Positions 55,280-64,000 of a stretch of DNA of 64,000 nucleotides are shown here, piece after piece (position 1 is the first letter of the stretch; each line of letters opens with the position of its first letter). Below the pieces are notes generated by a model. That model saw only the letters and a list, made by a program, of their open reading frames with translations. It was not told where the DNA came from and did no database searches. Source of the DNA: Xenorhabdus vietnamensis (GTDB lineage: Bacteria; Pseudomonadota; Gammaproteobacteria; Enterobacterales; Enterobacteriaceae); the NCBI RefSeq assembly GCF_002127535.1, contig NZ_MUBJ01000008.1, positions 1 to 64,000 of the forward strand, given 5' to 3'. The position numbers were made by a program, and so were the translations under genes.

Positions 55280-55305
55280 CAGGTGATCGCTAAGGCGATC
55301 ACCTG
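55280..55305. terminator. Perfect inverted repeat between the tail-fibre gene and asmA
   Basis: CAGGTGATCGC and GCGATCACCTG form an 11-bp perfect stem around TAAG. It lies between two convergent genes and is a likely terminator, but no T-run flanks it. It also marks the right-hand border of the fibre insertion. Confidence 0.55.
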
Positions 55306-55358
55306 AAACCGCAGATAAACCTAATCGTACAATCACTAAGTCCGTATTATGGCTAACC

Positions 55359-57227
55359 CTATTTTTTATTCAGTAGATCCTCTAGCTTCTTAAGCTCTTT
55401 ATTATTACTGTTATCTTCGAGCCAATCTTTGATAGATTTTTTAACCTTCTGCTGTAATTCGTCACGCAACATGGATTCCACATTCAGTTTATATTGCAGG
55501 TTATCCCAGTCACCATAAACCCGCAGTGGAATTTTTAATTGCGACAGGCGACGTACAAATTCATTCTGCTTGCCCCATCCATTGGTCAATTGCACCCATA
55601 ATGAAACATCAGTGTTTTGTTTCAGTAAGTCTGCTTCTCCGTGCCCTTTAATATTGAATACGCCTGAAGCCGCTGCAAGTTCACTAACTTTAATCTTGCC
55701 GTGATCCAATTGCGCTTTCACTAACAGGCTATTAGCTTCAGTGAAGTTCTCTGTATTCGTAGGTTGGCTGATTTGATCGGTTGCCCGTGCAAAAGATTGT
55801 TGAATAAGCTGAGGAATATTCAACCCTTTCAGACGTGCATTTTTCAGGTCAATATTCAAACCACCTTGCCAATAATGAGAAATGGCATATTCGTCATAAC
55901 CTTCCCCTAAAAGATCACCATCTACATTAAGCTGACCACTAAATATTGATGGTAATGCCAGAGCGGTTAACAAAGGTTGTACCTCAATCTTCTGCAAGAG
56001 CGGCTTTGTATGCAGTTTTGCCGGAACAACCGTAGCATCAATCGTAGTCGGCAGCGCAAAATACCCACCAAACACGTTGCCACTTAATTTAGTGATTTTC
56101 GCCATGCCACTGTTATTGAGGGCTTTCAGATCAAAATGAGCAATATCCATCCCTTGATAAATGAAGTTATCTGCTGTGAACGAAATATCGCCATCAAATC
56201 CTTGCAAAAATGCAAGATCATAGTTGGATAATGCCGATACTGATGTCGCAATAACCGGTTTTAATGAATTATTTTCAATTCGATAATCATGTTTTTCCTG
56301 TGGTGTCTTTTTCGATAACACATCCCACCCCAGTAGATTATCCAGATTGAACTTTGGCGAGCTCAGGTTGATGGAGTAGTGCGGCTTATCTTTCAGGATT
56401 GCAGTAATATTCCCCTTAAGCTCATTCTTATCATTCAACGTCAACGCCATTTTTTGCAGCGAAATTGATTCAGGTGAAGCCTGATATTTTACTATGGCAC
56501 TCCCTTTTCCCTGAATACCTGTGGACGGTAACCCGATTCCCTGTAATTGGTATTCAAAGGAATTAATGTCAGCCGATAATTGCTGCGGATAATCAGAAAT
56601 ATCTATTGACGAATTGAGTTCAAATGATAGTTCTTGCTGATTTTTATTGATTTTACTGCGGAGGCTGAGATCAACGTGATCTTTATCACTTCGCTCCAAC
56701 AATAAATTAATATCACGGACATTTAATTGGGAATGTTCATTGGTTTGCCAGATCATTAAGCTATCAGCTACCCTGATTCTGGCAATATCCAGTTTCCAAG
56801 CCTGACTTCCTGCAATGATTGGATAGTGAGCATCACTTTCCGGTGCAATAGGAGCCTCTGGCTGTTTTTGTGGTTGGCTATCTGGAGTGAGTCGTAAGAC
56901 AGCCCCTTTCAGCATCACCTCTTTAACCAAGAGCTGATGGGACAGCAATGGCAGCAATTCCACATCCAAACGCATATTTTCTGCCACAATAGCCGGTATC
57001 TTAGCATTCTCAGCGGTCAAAGAGATCTCACCGGTCAGAATGCTCAACTTTGGCCAAACGTGCCAGCGTAAGTCATCCCGGAACACGAGCTGGTAACCAC
57101 TCTTCTTTTGTACCTGTTTGACTATGTAGCCACGAAAATCATTTGGATTAATCAGCACAACCAGTGCCGTTAAACCAGTAATAATGACTACCAACAAAAT
57201 AATGAGTGTCGTCAACAATCTTTTCAT
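55359..57227 (-). CDS. asmA: AsmA family envelope protein
   Basis: AsmA is anchored in the inner membrane and spans the periplasm. Members of the family are bridge-like lipid-transfer proteins, and E. coli AsmA influences outer-membrane protein assembly and LPS levels. The protein has 622 residues: one N-terminal membrane helix (about 5-27), the conserved RGYIVKQVQKKSGYQL segment near 33-48, and a C-terminal AsmA domain (about 430-560, LKGLNIPQLIQQSF, FNIKGHGEADLL). It ends in a charged helix rich in Lys, Glu and Asn. Confidence 0.94.
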   Translation of the reverse strand: MKRLLTTLIILLVVIITGLTALVVLINPNDFRGYIVKQVQKKSGYQLVFRDDLRWHVWPKLSILTGEISLTAENAKIPAIVAENMRLDVELLPLLSHQLLVKEVMLKGAVLRLTPDSQPQKQPEAPIAPESDAHYPIIAGSQAWKLDIARIRVADSLMIWQTNEHSQLNVRDINLLLERSDKDHVDLSLRSKINKNQQELSFELNSSIDISDYPQQLSADINSFEYQLQGIGLPSTGIQGKGSAIVKYQASPESISLQKMALTLNDKNELKGNITAILKDKPHYSINLSSPKFNLDNLLGWDVLSKKTPQEKHDYRIENNSLKPVIATSVSALSNYDLAFLQGFDGDISFTADNFIYQGMDIAHFDLKALNNSGMAKITKLSGNVFGGYFALPTTIDATVVPAKLHTKPLLQKIEVQPLLTALALPSIFSGQLNVDGDLLGEGYDEYAISHYWQGGLNIDLKNARLKGLNIPQLIQQSFARATDQISQPTNTENFTEANSLLVKAQLDHGKIKVSELAAASGVFNIKGHGEADLLKQNTDVSLWVQLTNGWGKQNEFVRRLSQLKIPLRVYGDWDNLQYKLNVESMLRDELQQKVKKSIKDWLEDNSNNKELKKLEDLLNKK

Positions 57228-57290
57228 GACTTCCCCAGCCTCATGTCCACAAGAAGACTATTTTTCACCAGACAGCTTTACCAGAAAAGA

Positions 57291-57872
57291 TTAATCCTCA
57301 CTGATACGGCTACCTACGGCTCCCTGCTGATTTTTATATTTAGCATCCTGACGTCGGTTATAAGGCCGATCAGCAGGGCCTGAAAGCGGTTCAAAGCTCA
57401 GTGCACCTATAACCATACCAGGGCGTAAAGCCAAAGGCAGTTTGCCTGAATTGTAGAACTCCAGAACAATTTGCCCCTGCCAACCCGGATCAATACGATG
57501 CGCAGTAACATGAACCATGAGGCCAAGACGCGCCAGAGATGAGCGCCCATCCAACCACCCCACTAAATTATCAGGCAGTGTGACAGATTCCAGCGTTACC
57601 GCCAAAGCCAATTCACCAGGATGGAGGAAAAATGCTTCCCCGTCCGGCAAAGTAATTTCATCGCTCATGACACGGTCAAGTGCTGCATTGACTTCAGCCT
57701 TAGGACCACTCAAATCAATATAAGCGGCAGTATAACCACGAAAAACGCGAAACTGATTCCCAAGGCGCACATCAGCAGTTGCCCCATTAATACGTTCAAC
57801 AGGGGGACGTGGGGTAATTACCAGCTTTCCTTCATCTAGCCATTTAATAATGTCACGGTCACAGAGTCGCAT
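57291..57872 (-). CDS. dcd: dCTP deaminase
   Basis: Dcd deaminates dCTP to dUTP and so feeds thymidylate synthesis. The protein has 193 residues from the ATG at 57872, matching the E. coli start MRLCDRDI; an ATG one codon upstream is the alternative. Catalytic surroundings [23 protein letters not shown] and IVLEFYNSG carry the conserved Arg and Glu residues of the trimeric dUTPase-like fold. The gene lies between udk and asmA, as in E. coli. Confidence 0.97.
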   Translation of the reverse strand: MRLCDRDIIKWLDEGKLVITPRPPVERINGATADVRLGNQFRVFRGYTAAYIDLSGPKAEVNAALDRVMSDEITLPDGEAFFLHPGELALAVTLESVTLPDNLVGWLDGRSSLARLGLMVHVTAHRIDPGWQGQIVLEFYNSGKLPLALRPGMVIGALSFEPLSGPADRPYNRRQDAKYKNQQGAVGSRISED

Positions 57873-57919
57873 CATTTCCTCTCAAATACGATGATACTTA
57901 TGAATGTCTGAATAACAGA

Positions 57920-58561
57920 TTATTCGTAAAATTGGCCAATTTTAGCTTTTAAGATATCAATGGCCACACGGTTTTTCCCACCACGAGGAACAATGATATC
58001 GGCATATTGTTTTGACGGCTCGATAAATTGCAGGAACATTGGACGTACCGTTTTCTTGTACTGCTCCATGACTGAATCCAATGAACGCCCTCGTTCATTT
58101 ACATCACGTTTAATCCGGCGCATTAAACAGATATCCAATGGCGTATCGACAAAAATGGAAAAATCCAATTCCTGACGCAGACGCTTATCCGTTAATAGTA
58201 GGATACCTTCGAGGATAATGACTCTTTTCGGTTCAAAATGAATGGATTGGGGTTTGCGGGTGTGTTCGACGTAGTCATATTGCGGTAATTCGATGGACTT
58301 TCCAGCTTTCAATGTCTGGAGATGCTCAAACAGTAAACTGTGATCCATTGAGCTTGGATGATCATAATTAACTTTATAACGCTCTTCCATCGGGGTATTG
58401 GTTTGATCTTTATAATAGCAATCTTCTGGAATAACGCCGATATTGTGATCACCAACTTGAGCTCGTAATTCTCTATAAAGCGTGCTGGCAATAAGGCTTT
58501 TGCCTGAGGCAGAGGCACCTGAAATACCTACGATTGTACACTTATGTGCTTCATCAGCCAT
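57920..58561 (-). CDS. udk: Uridine/cytidine kinase
   Basis: Udk phosphorylates uridine and cytidine in the pyrimidine salvage route. From the ATG at 58561 it has 213 residues, the E. coli length. The P-loop is GASASGKS at 15-22, and IPEDCYYKD near 43-51 and [18 protein letters not shown] at the end are family landmarks. The frame is open for 21 codons further upstream, but that segment is not conserved. Confidence 0.96.
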   Translation of the reverse strand: MADEAHKCTIVGISGASASGKSLIASTLYRELRAQVGDHNIGVIPEDCYYKDQTNTPMEERYKVNYDHPSSMDHSLLFEHLQTLKAGKSIELPQYDYVEHTRKPQSIHFEPKRVIILEGILLLTDKRLRQELDFSIFVDTPLDICLMRRIKRDVNERGRSLDSVMEQYKKTVRPMFLQFIEPSKQYADIIVPRGGKNRVAIDILKAKIGQFYE

Positions 58562-58982
58562 AGTAGAAATAACCTGGTTAAAAAAGAAAAAATAAAGTGG
58601 GAACATGGTATTCGTTAACACCACGTTTGGCGAATTATAGGGAGTTAATGACTTCTATTCCAGAGTAAACAAGATAAGTCTCGTTTTTTTCGATACGATT
58701 CGTATAAAAATACCGCAATATTATGTTTCAAATAGAGCGTACTCTAAACATAATTTTCAAATATGAGTACAAAAGCTATTCCTAAAATCATTCCCAGAAC
58801 TATTCTTAAAATTGTTTCCAAAATAACCCATTAAAGATATACAGTAGAAATTCAGATGATGGCATAGGGTATTACGATAGATAAAATAGAACCCATCAGG
58901 CATCAAACAATGGCTCTATTGTGACAGAACCATTGTAACCAACGTTTCTTAAAAAACTGCGATTGTTATATGACCATAACAG
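58562..58982. other. Intergenic region between udk and yiiG
   Basis: These 421 bases are AT-rich. The only structure I see is a degenerate 12-base tandem repeat at 58772-58831 lying within a 23-codon frame, listed separately. CAATGG and CCATTG near 58910-58940 may form a weak hairpin after yiiG. Confidence 0.5.
58763..58834 (+). CDS. Possible 23-residue cationic peptide from a 12-bp repeat
   Basis: The frame reads MSTKAIPKIIPRTILKIVSK followed by ITH and TAA. Basic residues fall at 4, 8, 12, 16 and 20, because five degenerate copies of a 12-base unit (AAA ATC ATT CCC type) are in frame. It would make a small amphipathic, membrane-active-looking peptide. No ribosome binding site is evident and no homologue is known to me, so this may be non-coding repeat DNA. 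Confidence 0.2.
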   Translation: MSTKAIPKIIPRTILKIVSKITH

Positions 58983-60065
58983 TTACATACGGTTAAATTC
59001 ATCAATCAAACTGTTATATGCTTTTAGCAATTTACCAGGAGAACCATTCACCATCCATTCTCCCATTCCACCCAGATTCATTTTCTCACCGCTCGTATAA
59101 GGGACTTTATCCCTCACTCTGCGGATACGTTCTTTTGCAGCCTTAGCATAGGCATCAACTTGTCTTAGAAAAGATTCATAACCTATATAAGACAAGTCAC
59201 CGGATTTTTTGAGTTCTTCAATTAAAGGGAGAGTACTTTCTGCTTTATTTTGCAGTGCAGCAACCATAGCAAGTACTTTAGCGGCATCAAAATTCTCCGC
59301 CTCAACCATTTGTTTAATCTTTTTGGCTTCAAAGATGATTGCTAAACTGTAATATTCCAGTGTTAATTCGCCCTCTTTTTCCATTTGCTGCAAAACGAGC
59401 AGTTGACGTACATCATTCATCTGTTCAATGGCTTCAGAATATTCCTCAGATATCGGGGCAAACGCAGTATAGGCTGAGAGAAGTTTAAGATGCTTTTCTT
59501 TACCTTTGGCAAAAGCATCATCTTTATAATCTTCTTGCTCATAATAACGCTCTAATACATTGATTTCAGATACAACTTTTGCCGATAAATTTACATAGCC
59601 AACTGCAATATCGTCTATTGGCTTTAGGGCTGGAGTCATCACCGCAACTTTTTGAATTTTTTCCTGACAGTCAGATACGTTAGTTTGTTTTACTGAATAA
59701 AGCCCATAAACAATGCTTTCTTTTCCGGTTGGGCCTTTTTCTAAATCATCAAGCCAGCTAGAGTAACGGAATAAACTCTTATGGATAGGCTCATCCAGTA
59801 AGTTATAACACTGAATATATGTCTGCATTTTTTCCGAAATAATCTGTTCAGGATCCTGAACAGGTTCGTTTTTAGCTTCCTTTGTGAATTGTTCAACCTT
59901 CCCTGTAGGTGAGCTGCTGTGCGTAGTTTCAGTTGATGATATAGAACCTACAGGCTGTGATAGTTCTTCTTTTTTGTTGTCACACGCTGATAGCACTAGC
60001 GCAATGCAAAGCGCCATAATCCCTTTCTTCCATTTTACAGAACCATCGTTGAAATCCATTGCCAT
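58983..60065 (-). CDS. yiiG: YiiG-like lipoprotein (DUF3829)
   Basis: The protein has 360 residues. Its lipoprotein signal has a basic head, a hydrophobic stretch MALCIALVL and the lipobox LSAC with lipidated Cys near 28. A low-complexity S/T/E/P spacer follows, then a helical DUF3829 domain. Similarity to E. coli YiiG is clear in YIQCYNLLD, YYEQEDYKDDAFAKGKEKH, EYYSLAIIFEAKKI and RVRDKVPY. The residue after the Cys is Asp (CDN), the signal that usually keeps a lipoprotein in the inner membrane. Function is unknown. Confidence 0.9.
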   Translation of the reverse strand: MAMDFNDGSVKWKKGIMALCIALVLSACDNKKEELSQPVGSISSTETTHSSSPTGKVEQFTKEAKNEPVQDPEQIISEKMQTYIQCYNLLDEPIHKSLFRYSSWLDDLEKGPTGKESIVYGLYSVKQTNVSDCQEKIQKVAVMTPALKPIDDIAVGYVNLSAKVVSEINVLERYYEQEDYKDDAFAKGKEKHLKLLSAYTAFAPISEEYSEAIEQMNDVRQLLVLQQMEKEGELTLEYYSLAIIFEAKKIKQMVEAENFDAAKVLAMVAALQNKAESTLPLIEELKKSGDLSYIGYESFLRQVDAYAKAAKERIRRVRDKVPYTSGEKMNLGGMGEWMVNGSPGKLLKAYNSLIDEFNRM

Positions 60066-60411
60066 TCCTTACATAAGTTTTTTTAAGGTGGACAAAATAC
60101 ATTTTGAAATGGTGAGTTTCAAGACAGAATCGCAAAACAACAGTAGACAATCTAATTAATTAAATTTTCAGTTAAATCATGACAAGATGATTATTTTTTT
60201 AAAACTATTGTCTATCACAATAAAAAAGTAAAAAACGAGTTTCAAACTCAATTTATCAACTAAGAAAAAATAAAATACCAGAAGACATCTAATTAATTTA
60301 AATAATACTTAAATAATTATAAGAAAAACGCCGCCTCATAAAAAACCATTAATCAAACGGCGTTTATTGTATATTTGTTGCACAATCAGTTAAATTAAAC
60401 TACTACTTAAA
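60066..60411. other. AT-rich region between yiiG and apbC
   Basis: No ORF or RNA is supported. It must contain the yiiG promoter (leftward) and the apbC terminator. AAACGCCG at 60326-60333 and CGGCGTTT at 60358-60365 can pair across a 24-base loop as a weak apbC terminator. Confidence 0.5.
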
Positions 60412-61524
60412 TCAAACTGCGCGGAAGGAAATTTCAGTGGGGATTTTTTCGCCCTGCCAATACATCTTCGCAGAAATATTAGCCGCAATTTCACGATAAA
60501 TATCTGCAAATTCACTGTCAGGCTGACTGCTTACCGTTGGCTCACCACGATCGAGGTCTTCACGCAATGAGATATGCAACGGTATCTGCCCCAATAATTG
60601 GCAATCATATTTTTCTGCCAGTTTTGCTGCACCGCCCGTACCGAAAATCGGTTCATGATGACCGCAATTGCTGCAAATATGCGTGCTCATGTTCTCAATG
60701 ATACCCAATACTGGCACATTAACTTTCTGGAACATAACGATACCCTTCATCGCATCAATCAAGGCAATATCCTGCGGCGTTGTGATAACCAATGCACCTG
60801 TCACCGGAATATTCTGGGACAAAGTTAACTGAATATCGCCCGTTCCCGGTGGCATATCAATTACCAGATAATCCAGATCCGGCCACAATGTATCTTGCAA
60901 CATTTGCATCAGAGCTTTGCTTGCCATCGGGCCACGCCATACCATCGCGTTATCATCGGTAACAAGATAGCCGATGGAATTGGTCGCCATGCTATGTACC
61001 ATAATTGGAGTCATATGCTGACCATCTGGAGACGTCGGGCGCTCTTTGGCAGTACCAAGCATACTGGGGATGGATGGGCCATAAATATCGGCATCAAGAA
61101 TACCCACTTTCGCCCCTTCCCGCGCCAGTGCCAGCGCCAGATTAACCGCTGTACTGGATTTTCCCACCCCGCCTTTTCCTGAACTGACGGCGACAATATT
61201 GCGCACACCATTTATGCCCGGCAAATTATTGGCACGGCGCAGTGTGCTGATATCGTGAGTTAATCGCCATTCAACGGATTTTGCACCTGTCGCAGATTGC
61301 AGAGATTGGGTTGTTTCTTTCTTCAATACTTCAAAGGCGCGTTTCCAAACAAACGGCATGGTTAATTCAATATACAGTATCTCATCCAGCATAGCGCAAT
61401 GGTGTAATGCTTTCAGAGCGATCAAATCTCGCTCTAATGTCGGATGTTTAAACGTTGCTAATATTTTCGCAACATGTTCTTTCAGCAGGTCAGGATTGGT
61501 CTGCTCGGGGGATTGTGAGTTCAT
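60412..61524 (-). CDS. apbC: Iron-sulfur cluster carrier protein ApbC/Mrp
   Basis: ApbC is a ParA-like P-loop ATPase that carries and transfers [4Fe-4S] clusters in the cytoplasm. The protein has 370 residues. A small DUF59/MIP18-like domain fills about 1-85. The deviant Walker A is GKGGVGKS at 116-123, Walker B is LDYLVIDMPPGTGD, and the cluster-binding pair is CSNC near 283-286. It is divergent from metG, as in E. coli. Confidence 0.97.
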   Translation of the reverse strand: MNSQSPEQTNPDLLKEHVAKILATFKHPTLERDLIALKALHHCAMLDEILYIELTMPFVWKRAFEVLKKETTQSLQSATGAKSVEWRLTHDISTLRRANNLPGINGVRNIVAVSSGKGGVGKSSTAVNLALALAREGAKVGILDADIYGPSIPSMLGTAKERPTSPDGQHMTPIMVHSMATNSIGYLVTDDNAMVWRGPMASKALMQMLQDTLWPDLDYLVIDMPPGTGDIQLTLSQNIPVTGALVITTPQDIALIDAMKGIVMFQKVNVPVLGIIENMSTHICSNCGHHEPIFGTGGAAKLAEKYDCQLLGQIPLHISLREDLDRGEPTVSSQPDSEFADIYREIAANISAKMYWQGEKIPTEISFRAV

Positions 61525-61555
61525 CCCGGCTCCTTTTGATTTATCTTTTTCAACC

Positions 61556-61683
61556 TATACCCTTCGTCTTTCAAGTTGCTTCTTTGTTGGCTGCGCTCAC
61601 TCACCCCGGTCACATAGTTATCTATGCTCCCGGGGGATTCGTTCCCTTGCTGCCGCGATGCACCTTGAAATCCATTAGGTATA
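61556..61683. repeat. ERIC element (128 bp)
   Basis: Read on the minus strand this runs from TATACCTAATGGATTTCAAG through GAATCCCCCGGGAGCATAGA and AACTATGTGACCGGGGTGAG to AACTTGAAAGACGAAGGGTA. These blocks match the published ERIC consensus, including the sites of the ERIC1R and ERIC2 primers. It lies between divergent apbC and metG and could be transcribed into a long hairpin. It is the best-preserved copy in the window. Confidence 0.9.
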
Positions 61684-61830
61684 AAACTGTTCAGCCATCA
61701 TAACAGAAGCTCACGGTTCGGATAAGGCAACAAGTAAAAGTGACGAAGATCTCGCGTTACCCTAGCGACAATGCTCCTTATCAGGTAACATCAAAAACCC
61801 TTTTAATTTTACGGAAGTCAGATCCTAACT

Positions 61831-63858
61831 ATGTCTCAAGTCGCGAACAAATTATTGGTGACCTGTGCGTTACCTTATGCTAACGGTCCAATTCATCTCG
61901 GTCATATTCTGGAGCACATTCAGGCTGATATTTGGGTTCGTTATCATCGAATGCGCGGCAAAGAGGTTCACTTTGTCTGTGCCGACGATGCCCACGGTAC
62001 ACCAATCATGCTGAAAGCCCAACAGATTGGAATTTCACCAGAAGAAATGATTGCCAAGGTGAGCCTAGAGCATCAGCAGGATTTTGCCGGCTTTGCCATT
62101 AGCTACGATAATTACCATTCCACACATAGCGAAGAAAACAGAGCATTTGCCTCCAAAATTTATCTGGAACTGAAAAAGAACGGTTACATTAAGAGTCGGA
62201 CAATTTCTCAATTGTATGATCCAGAAAAAGGAATGTTCCTGCCAGACCGTTTCGTCAAAGGCTCCTGTCCGAAATGCAAGGCCGAAGATCAGTATGGCGA
62301 TAACTGTGAAGTCTGCGGAACAACCTATTCCCCAACAGAATTGATCAACCCCCGTTCCGTTGTCTCCGGTGCAACACCACAAATGCGTGATACAGAGCAT
62401 TTCTTCTTTGATCTTCCTGCTTTCAGCGACATGCTGCAAAAATGGACTCGTTCTGGCACTTTGCAGGAACAAGTGGCAAATAAAATGCAGGAGTGGTTCG
62501 ACTCTGGTCTGCAACAGTGGGATATCACCCGTGATGCCCCTTATTTTGGTTTTGAAATTCCAGATCAACCGGGTAAATATTTCTATGTCTGGCTGGATGC
62601 CCCAATTGGCTATATGGGTTCATTCCAAAATCTGTGTAATAAACGTGAAGATCTTAATTTCGATGAGTTCTGGGCAAAAGATTCCAAAACAGATCTCTAC
62701 CATTTCATTGGCAAAGATATCGTTTATTTCCACAGCCTGTTCTGGCCTGCCATATTGGAAGGCAGTGACTACCGTAAGCCAACCAACTTGTTCGTCCACG
62801 GTTACATCACAGTTAACGGCACCAAGATGTCCAAGTCCCGTGGAACCTTCATCAAGGCTGATACGTATCTGAAACATCTTGACGCAGACTGTCTGCGTTA
62901 TTACTACGCAGCGAAACTCTCTTCTCGCATTGATGATATCGATCTGAATCTGGAAGATTTTGCTCAGCGTGTAAACAGCGATATCGTTAACAAAGTGGTT
63001 AACCTTGCTTCACGCAATGCGGGCTTCATCAATAAACGCTTTGGAGGCAAGCTGGCAGACCAGCTCGCTGATCCTGCGCTGTACAAGAAGTTTGTCGATG
63101 CAGCACAGGTGATTGCAGAAGACTTTACCAACCGTGAATTCGGTAAAGCAATCCGTGAGATTATGGCACTGGCCGATCTTGCCAACCGCTATGTTGATGA
63201 GCAAGCACCGTGGGTTGTGGCTAAACAAGAAGGCCGCGACGCTGATCTGCAAGCAATCTGTTCTATGGGCATTAACCTGTTCCGCGTGCTGATGACTTAC
63301 CTGAAACCTGTTCTTCCAGACCTGACAGTACGTGCTGAAGCTTTCCTGAATACTGAACTGACATGGGATGGCATCCAGCAACCTCTGCTGAGCCATGATG
63401 TTACCCCATTCAAGGCGCTGTTCAGTCGTATTGAAATGTCTAAAGTTGAAGCAATGGTCGCTGACTCAAAAGAGAGCATTGAACCACAAAAAACCGTGAC
63501 CGGCCCATTGGCGGATGATCCGATTCAGGACACCATCGCATTTGATGACTTTGCCAAAATTGACTTGCGAATTGCCCTGATCAAACAGGCTGATTTTGTT
63601 GAAGGTTCAGATAAACTGCTGAAACTGACCCTTGATCTTGGTGGTGAAACTCGCCAAGTCTTCTCCGGTATCCGTTCTGCCTATCCTGATCCAAAAACTC
63701 TGGAAAATCGCCTGACGGTGATGGTTGCCAACCTTGCACCACGTAAGATGCGCTTCGGTATTTCAGAAGGAATGGTGATGGCTGCTGGCCCCGGTGAAAA
63801 AGACATTTTCCTGTTAAGCCCTGACAGCGGTGCCCAACCGGGTATGCAGGTTAAATAA
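61831..63858 (+). CDS. metG: Methionyl-tRNA synthetase
   Basis: MetG charges both initiator and elongator tRNA-Met. The protein has 675 residues, two fewer than E. coli. The class I signatures are H22-L-G-H25 in NGPIHLGHI and K332-M-S-K-S336. The zinc knuckle has CPKC near 146-149 and CEVC near 159-162. The C-terminal dimerisation and tRNA-binding OB domain occupies about 575-675 ([39 protein letters not shown]). A terminator follows. Confidence 0.98.
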   Translation: MSQVANKLLVTCALPYANGPIHLGHILEHIQADIWVRYHRMRGKEVHFVCADDAHGTPIMLKAQQIGISPEEMIAKVSLEHQQDFAGFAISYDNYHSTHSEENRAFASKIYLELKKNGYIKSRTISQLYDPEKGMFLPDRFVKGSCPKCKAEDQYGDNCEVCGTTYSPTELINPRSVVSGATPQMRDTEHFFFDLPAFSDMLQKWTRSGTLQEQVANKMQEWFDSGLQQWDITRDAPYFGFEIPDQPGKYFYVWLDAPIGYMGSFQNLCNKREDLNFDEFWAKDSKTDLYHFIGKDIVYFHSLFWPAILEGSDYRKPTNLFVHGYITVNGTKMSKSRGTFIKADTYLKHLDADCLRYYYAAKLSSRIDDIDLNLEDFAQRVNSDIVNKVVNLASRNAGFINKRFGGKLADQLADPALYKKFVDAAQVIAEDFTNREFGKAIREIMALADLANRYVDEQAPWVVAKQEGRDADLQAICSMGINLFRVLMTYLKPVLPDLTVRAEAFLNTELTWDGIQQPLLSHDVTPFKALFSRIEMSKVEAMVADSKESIEPQKTVTGPLADDPIQDTIAFDDFAKIDLRIALIKQADFVEGSDKLLKLTLDLGGETRQVFSGIRSAYPDPKTLENRLTVMVANLAPRKMRFGISEGMVMAAGPGEKDIFLLSPDSGAQPGMQVK

Positions 63859-63902
63859 TCACTGCTCATCTTAAAAAGATATTAAGATAATCAATCAGAT
63901 AA

Positions 63903-63929
63903 TAAAGCGGGTCAAAAAAGCCCGCTTTT
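63903..63929 (+). terminator. Rho-independent terminator after metG
   Basis: AAAGCGGG and CCCGCTTT pair around a TCAAAAAAG loop, followed by a T-run. It lies 44 bases past the metG stop. Confidence 0.85.
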
Positions 63930-64000
63930 TAATGTGATGTATGGCACATTTACAACGTTAGTCGTATGATAAGACCCTCGTTATATTGAGGAATTATCAA

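Overview
The window looks like chromosomal DNA of an AT-rich member of the Enterobacterales. Nearly every protein matches the E. coli family in length and motif order, and long blocks follow E. coli gene order. The low GC content, an ERIC repeat close to the known consensus, and a P2-type tail-fibre gene of the kind used by R-type bacteriocins suggest the Xenorhabdus/Photorhabdus branch of the Morganellaceae. That genus-level placement is inference; nothing here names a species.

Layout. (1) 1-2350: the end of an unknown gene, then two tandem paralogous membrane proteins. (2) 2373-10150, minus strand: serS, rarA, lolA, ftsK, lrp. A LexA-type operator lies upstream of ftsK, and the ftsK linker carries a 15-copy 9-bp tandem repeat. 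(3) 10930-19935: trxB-cydD-cydC-aat-infA on plus, clpS-clpA on minus, cspD on plus. (4) 19998-31618: macAB, a ybjD-like gene reduced to its two ends, lysO, the arginine transporter artPIQM with an ArgR-type box, rlmC, ybjN, ybjC, grxA, the small RNA RybB with a sigma-E-type promoter, and ybjG. Compared with E. coli this block is compressed: nfsA, rimK and the potFGHI genes are absent from it. (5) 32591-36930: sdaC, dacC, a glutathione S-transferase and yeeZ. (6) 37184-44700: the complete histidine operon hisLGDCBHAFI with leader peptide and attenuator. (7) 44775-50286: yiaY, yeaK-like, a new small membrane ORF, gndA, yegH. (8) 50497-55191: a solitary giant phage tail-fibre gene. (9) 55359-63858: asmA, dcd, udk, yiiG, apbC, an ERIC element and metG.

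Most of the window is housekeeping: translation (serS, infA, metG, aat, rlmC, yeaK), proteolysis through the N-degron route (aat, clpS and clpA lie within 4 kb of each other), chromosome segregation and replication-fork care (ftsK, rarA), thiol/redox balance (trxB, cydDC, grxA), envelope maintenance (lolA, macAB, dacC, ybjG, asmA, rybB), amino-acid transport and synthesis, and nucleotide supply (dcd, udk).

The strongest candidate for something unusual is the tail-fibre gene between yegH and asmA. It encodes about 1564 residues with a P2-like baseplate-attachment end, 21 tandem shaft repeats and a short tip, and it has no other phage gene near it. The repeat units are exactly 52, 59 or 66 residues long, steps of one heptad, and the array carries a 666-bp higher-order duplication. 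It may be an interchangeable or length-variable fibre serving a prophage or tailocin encoded elsewhere in the genome. That role is inference.
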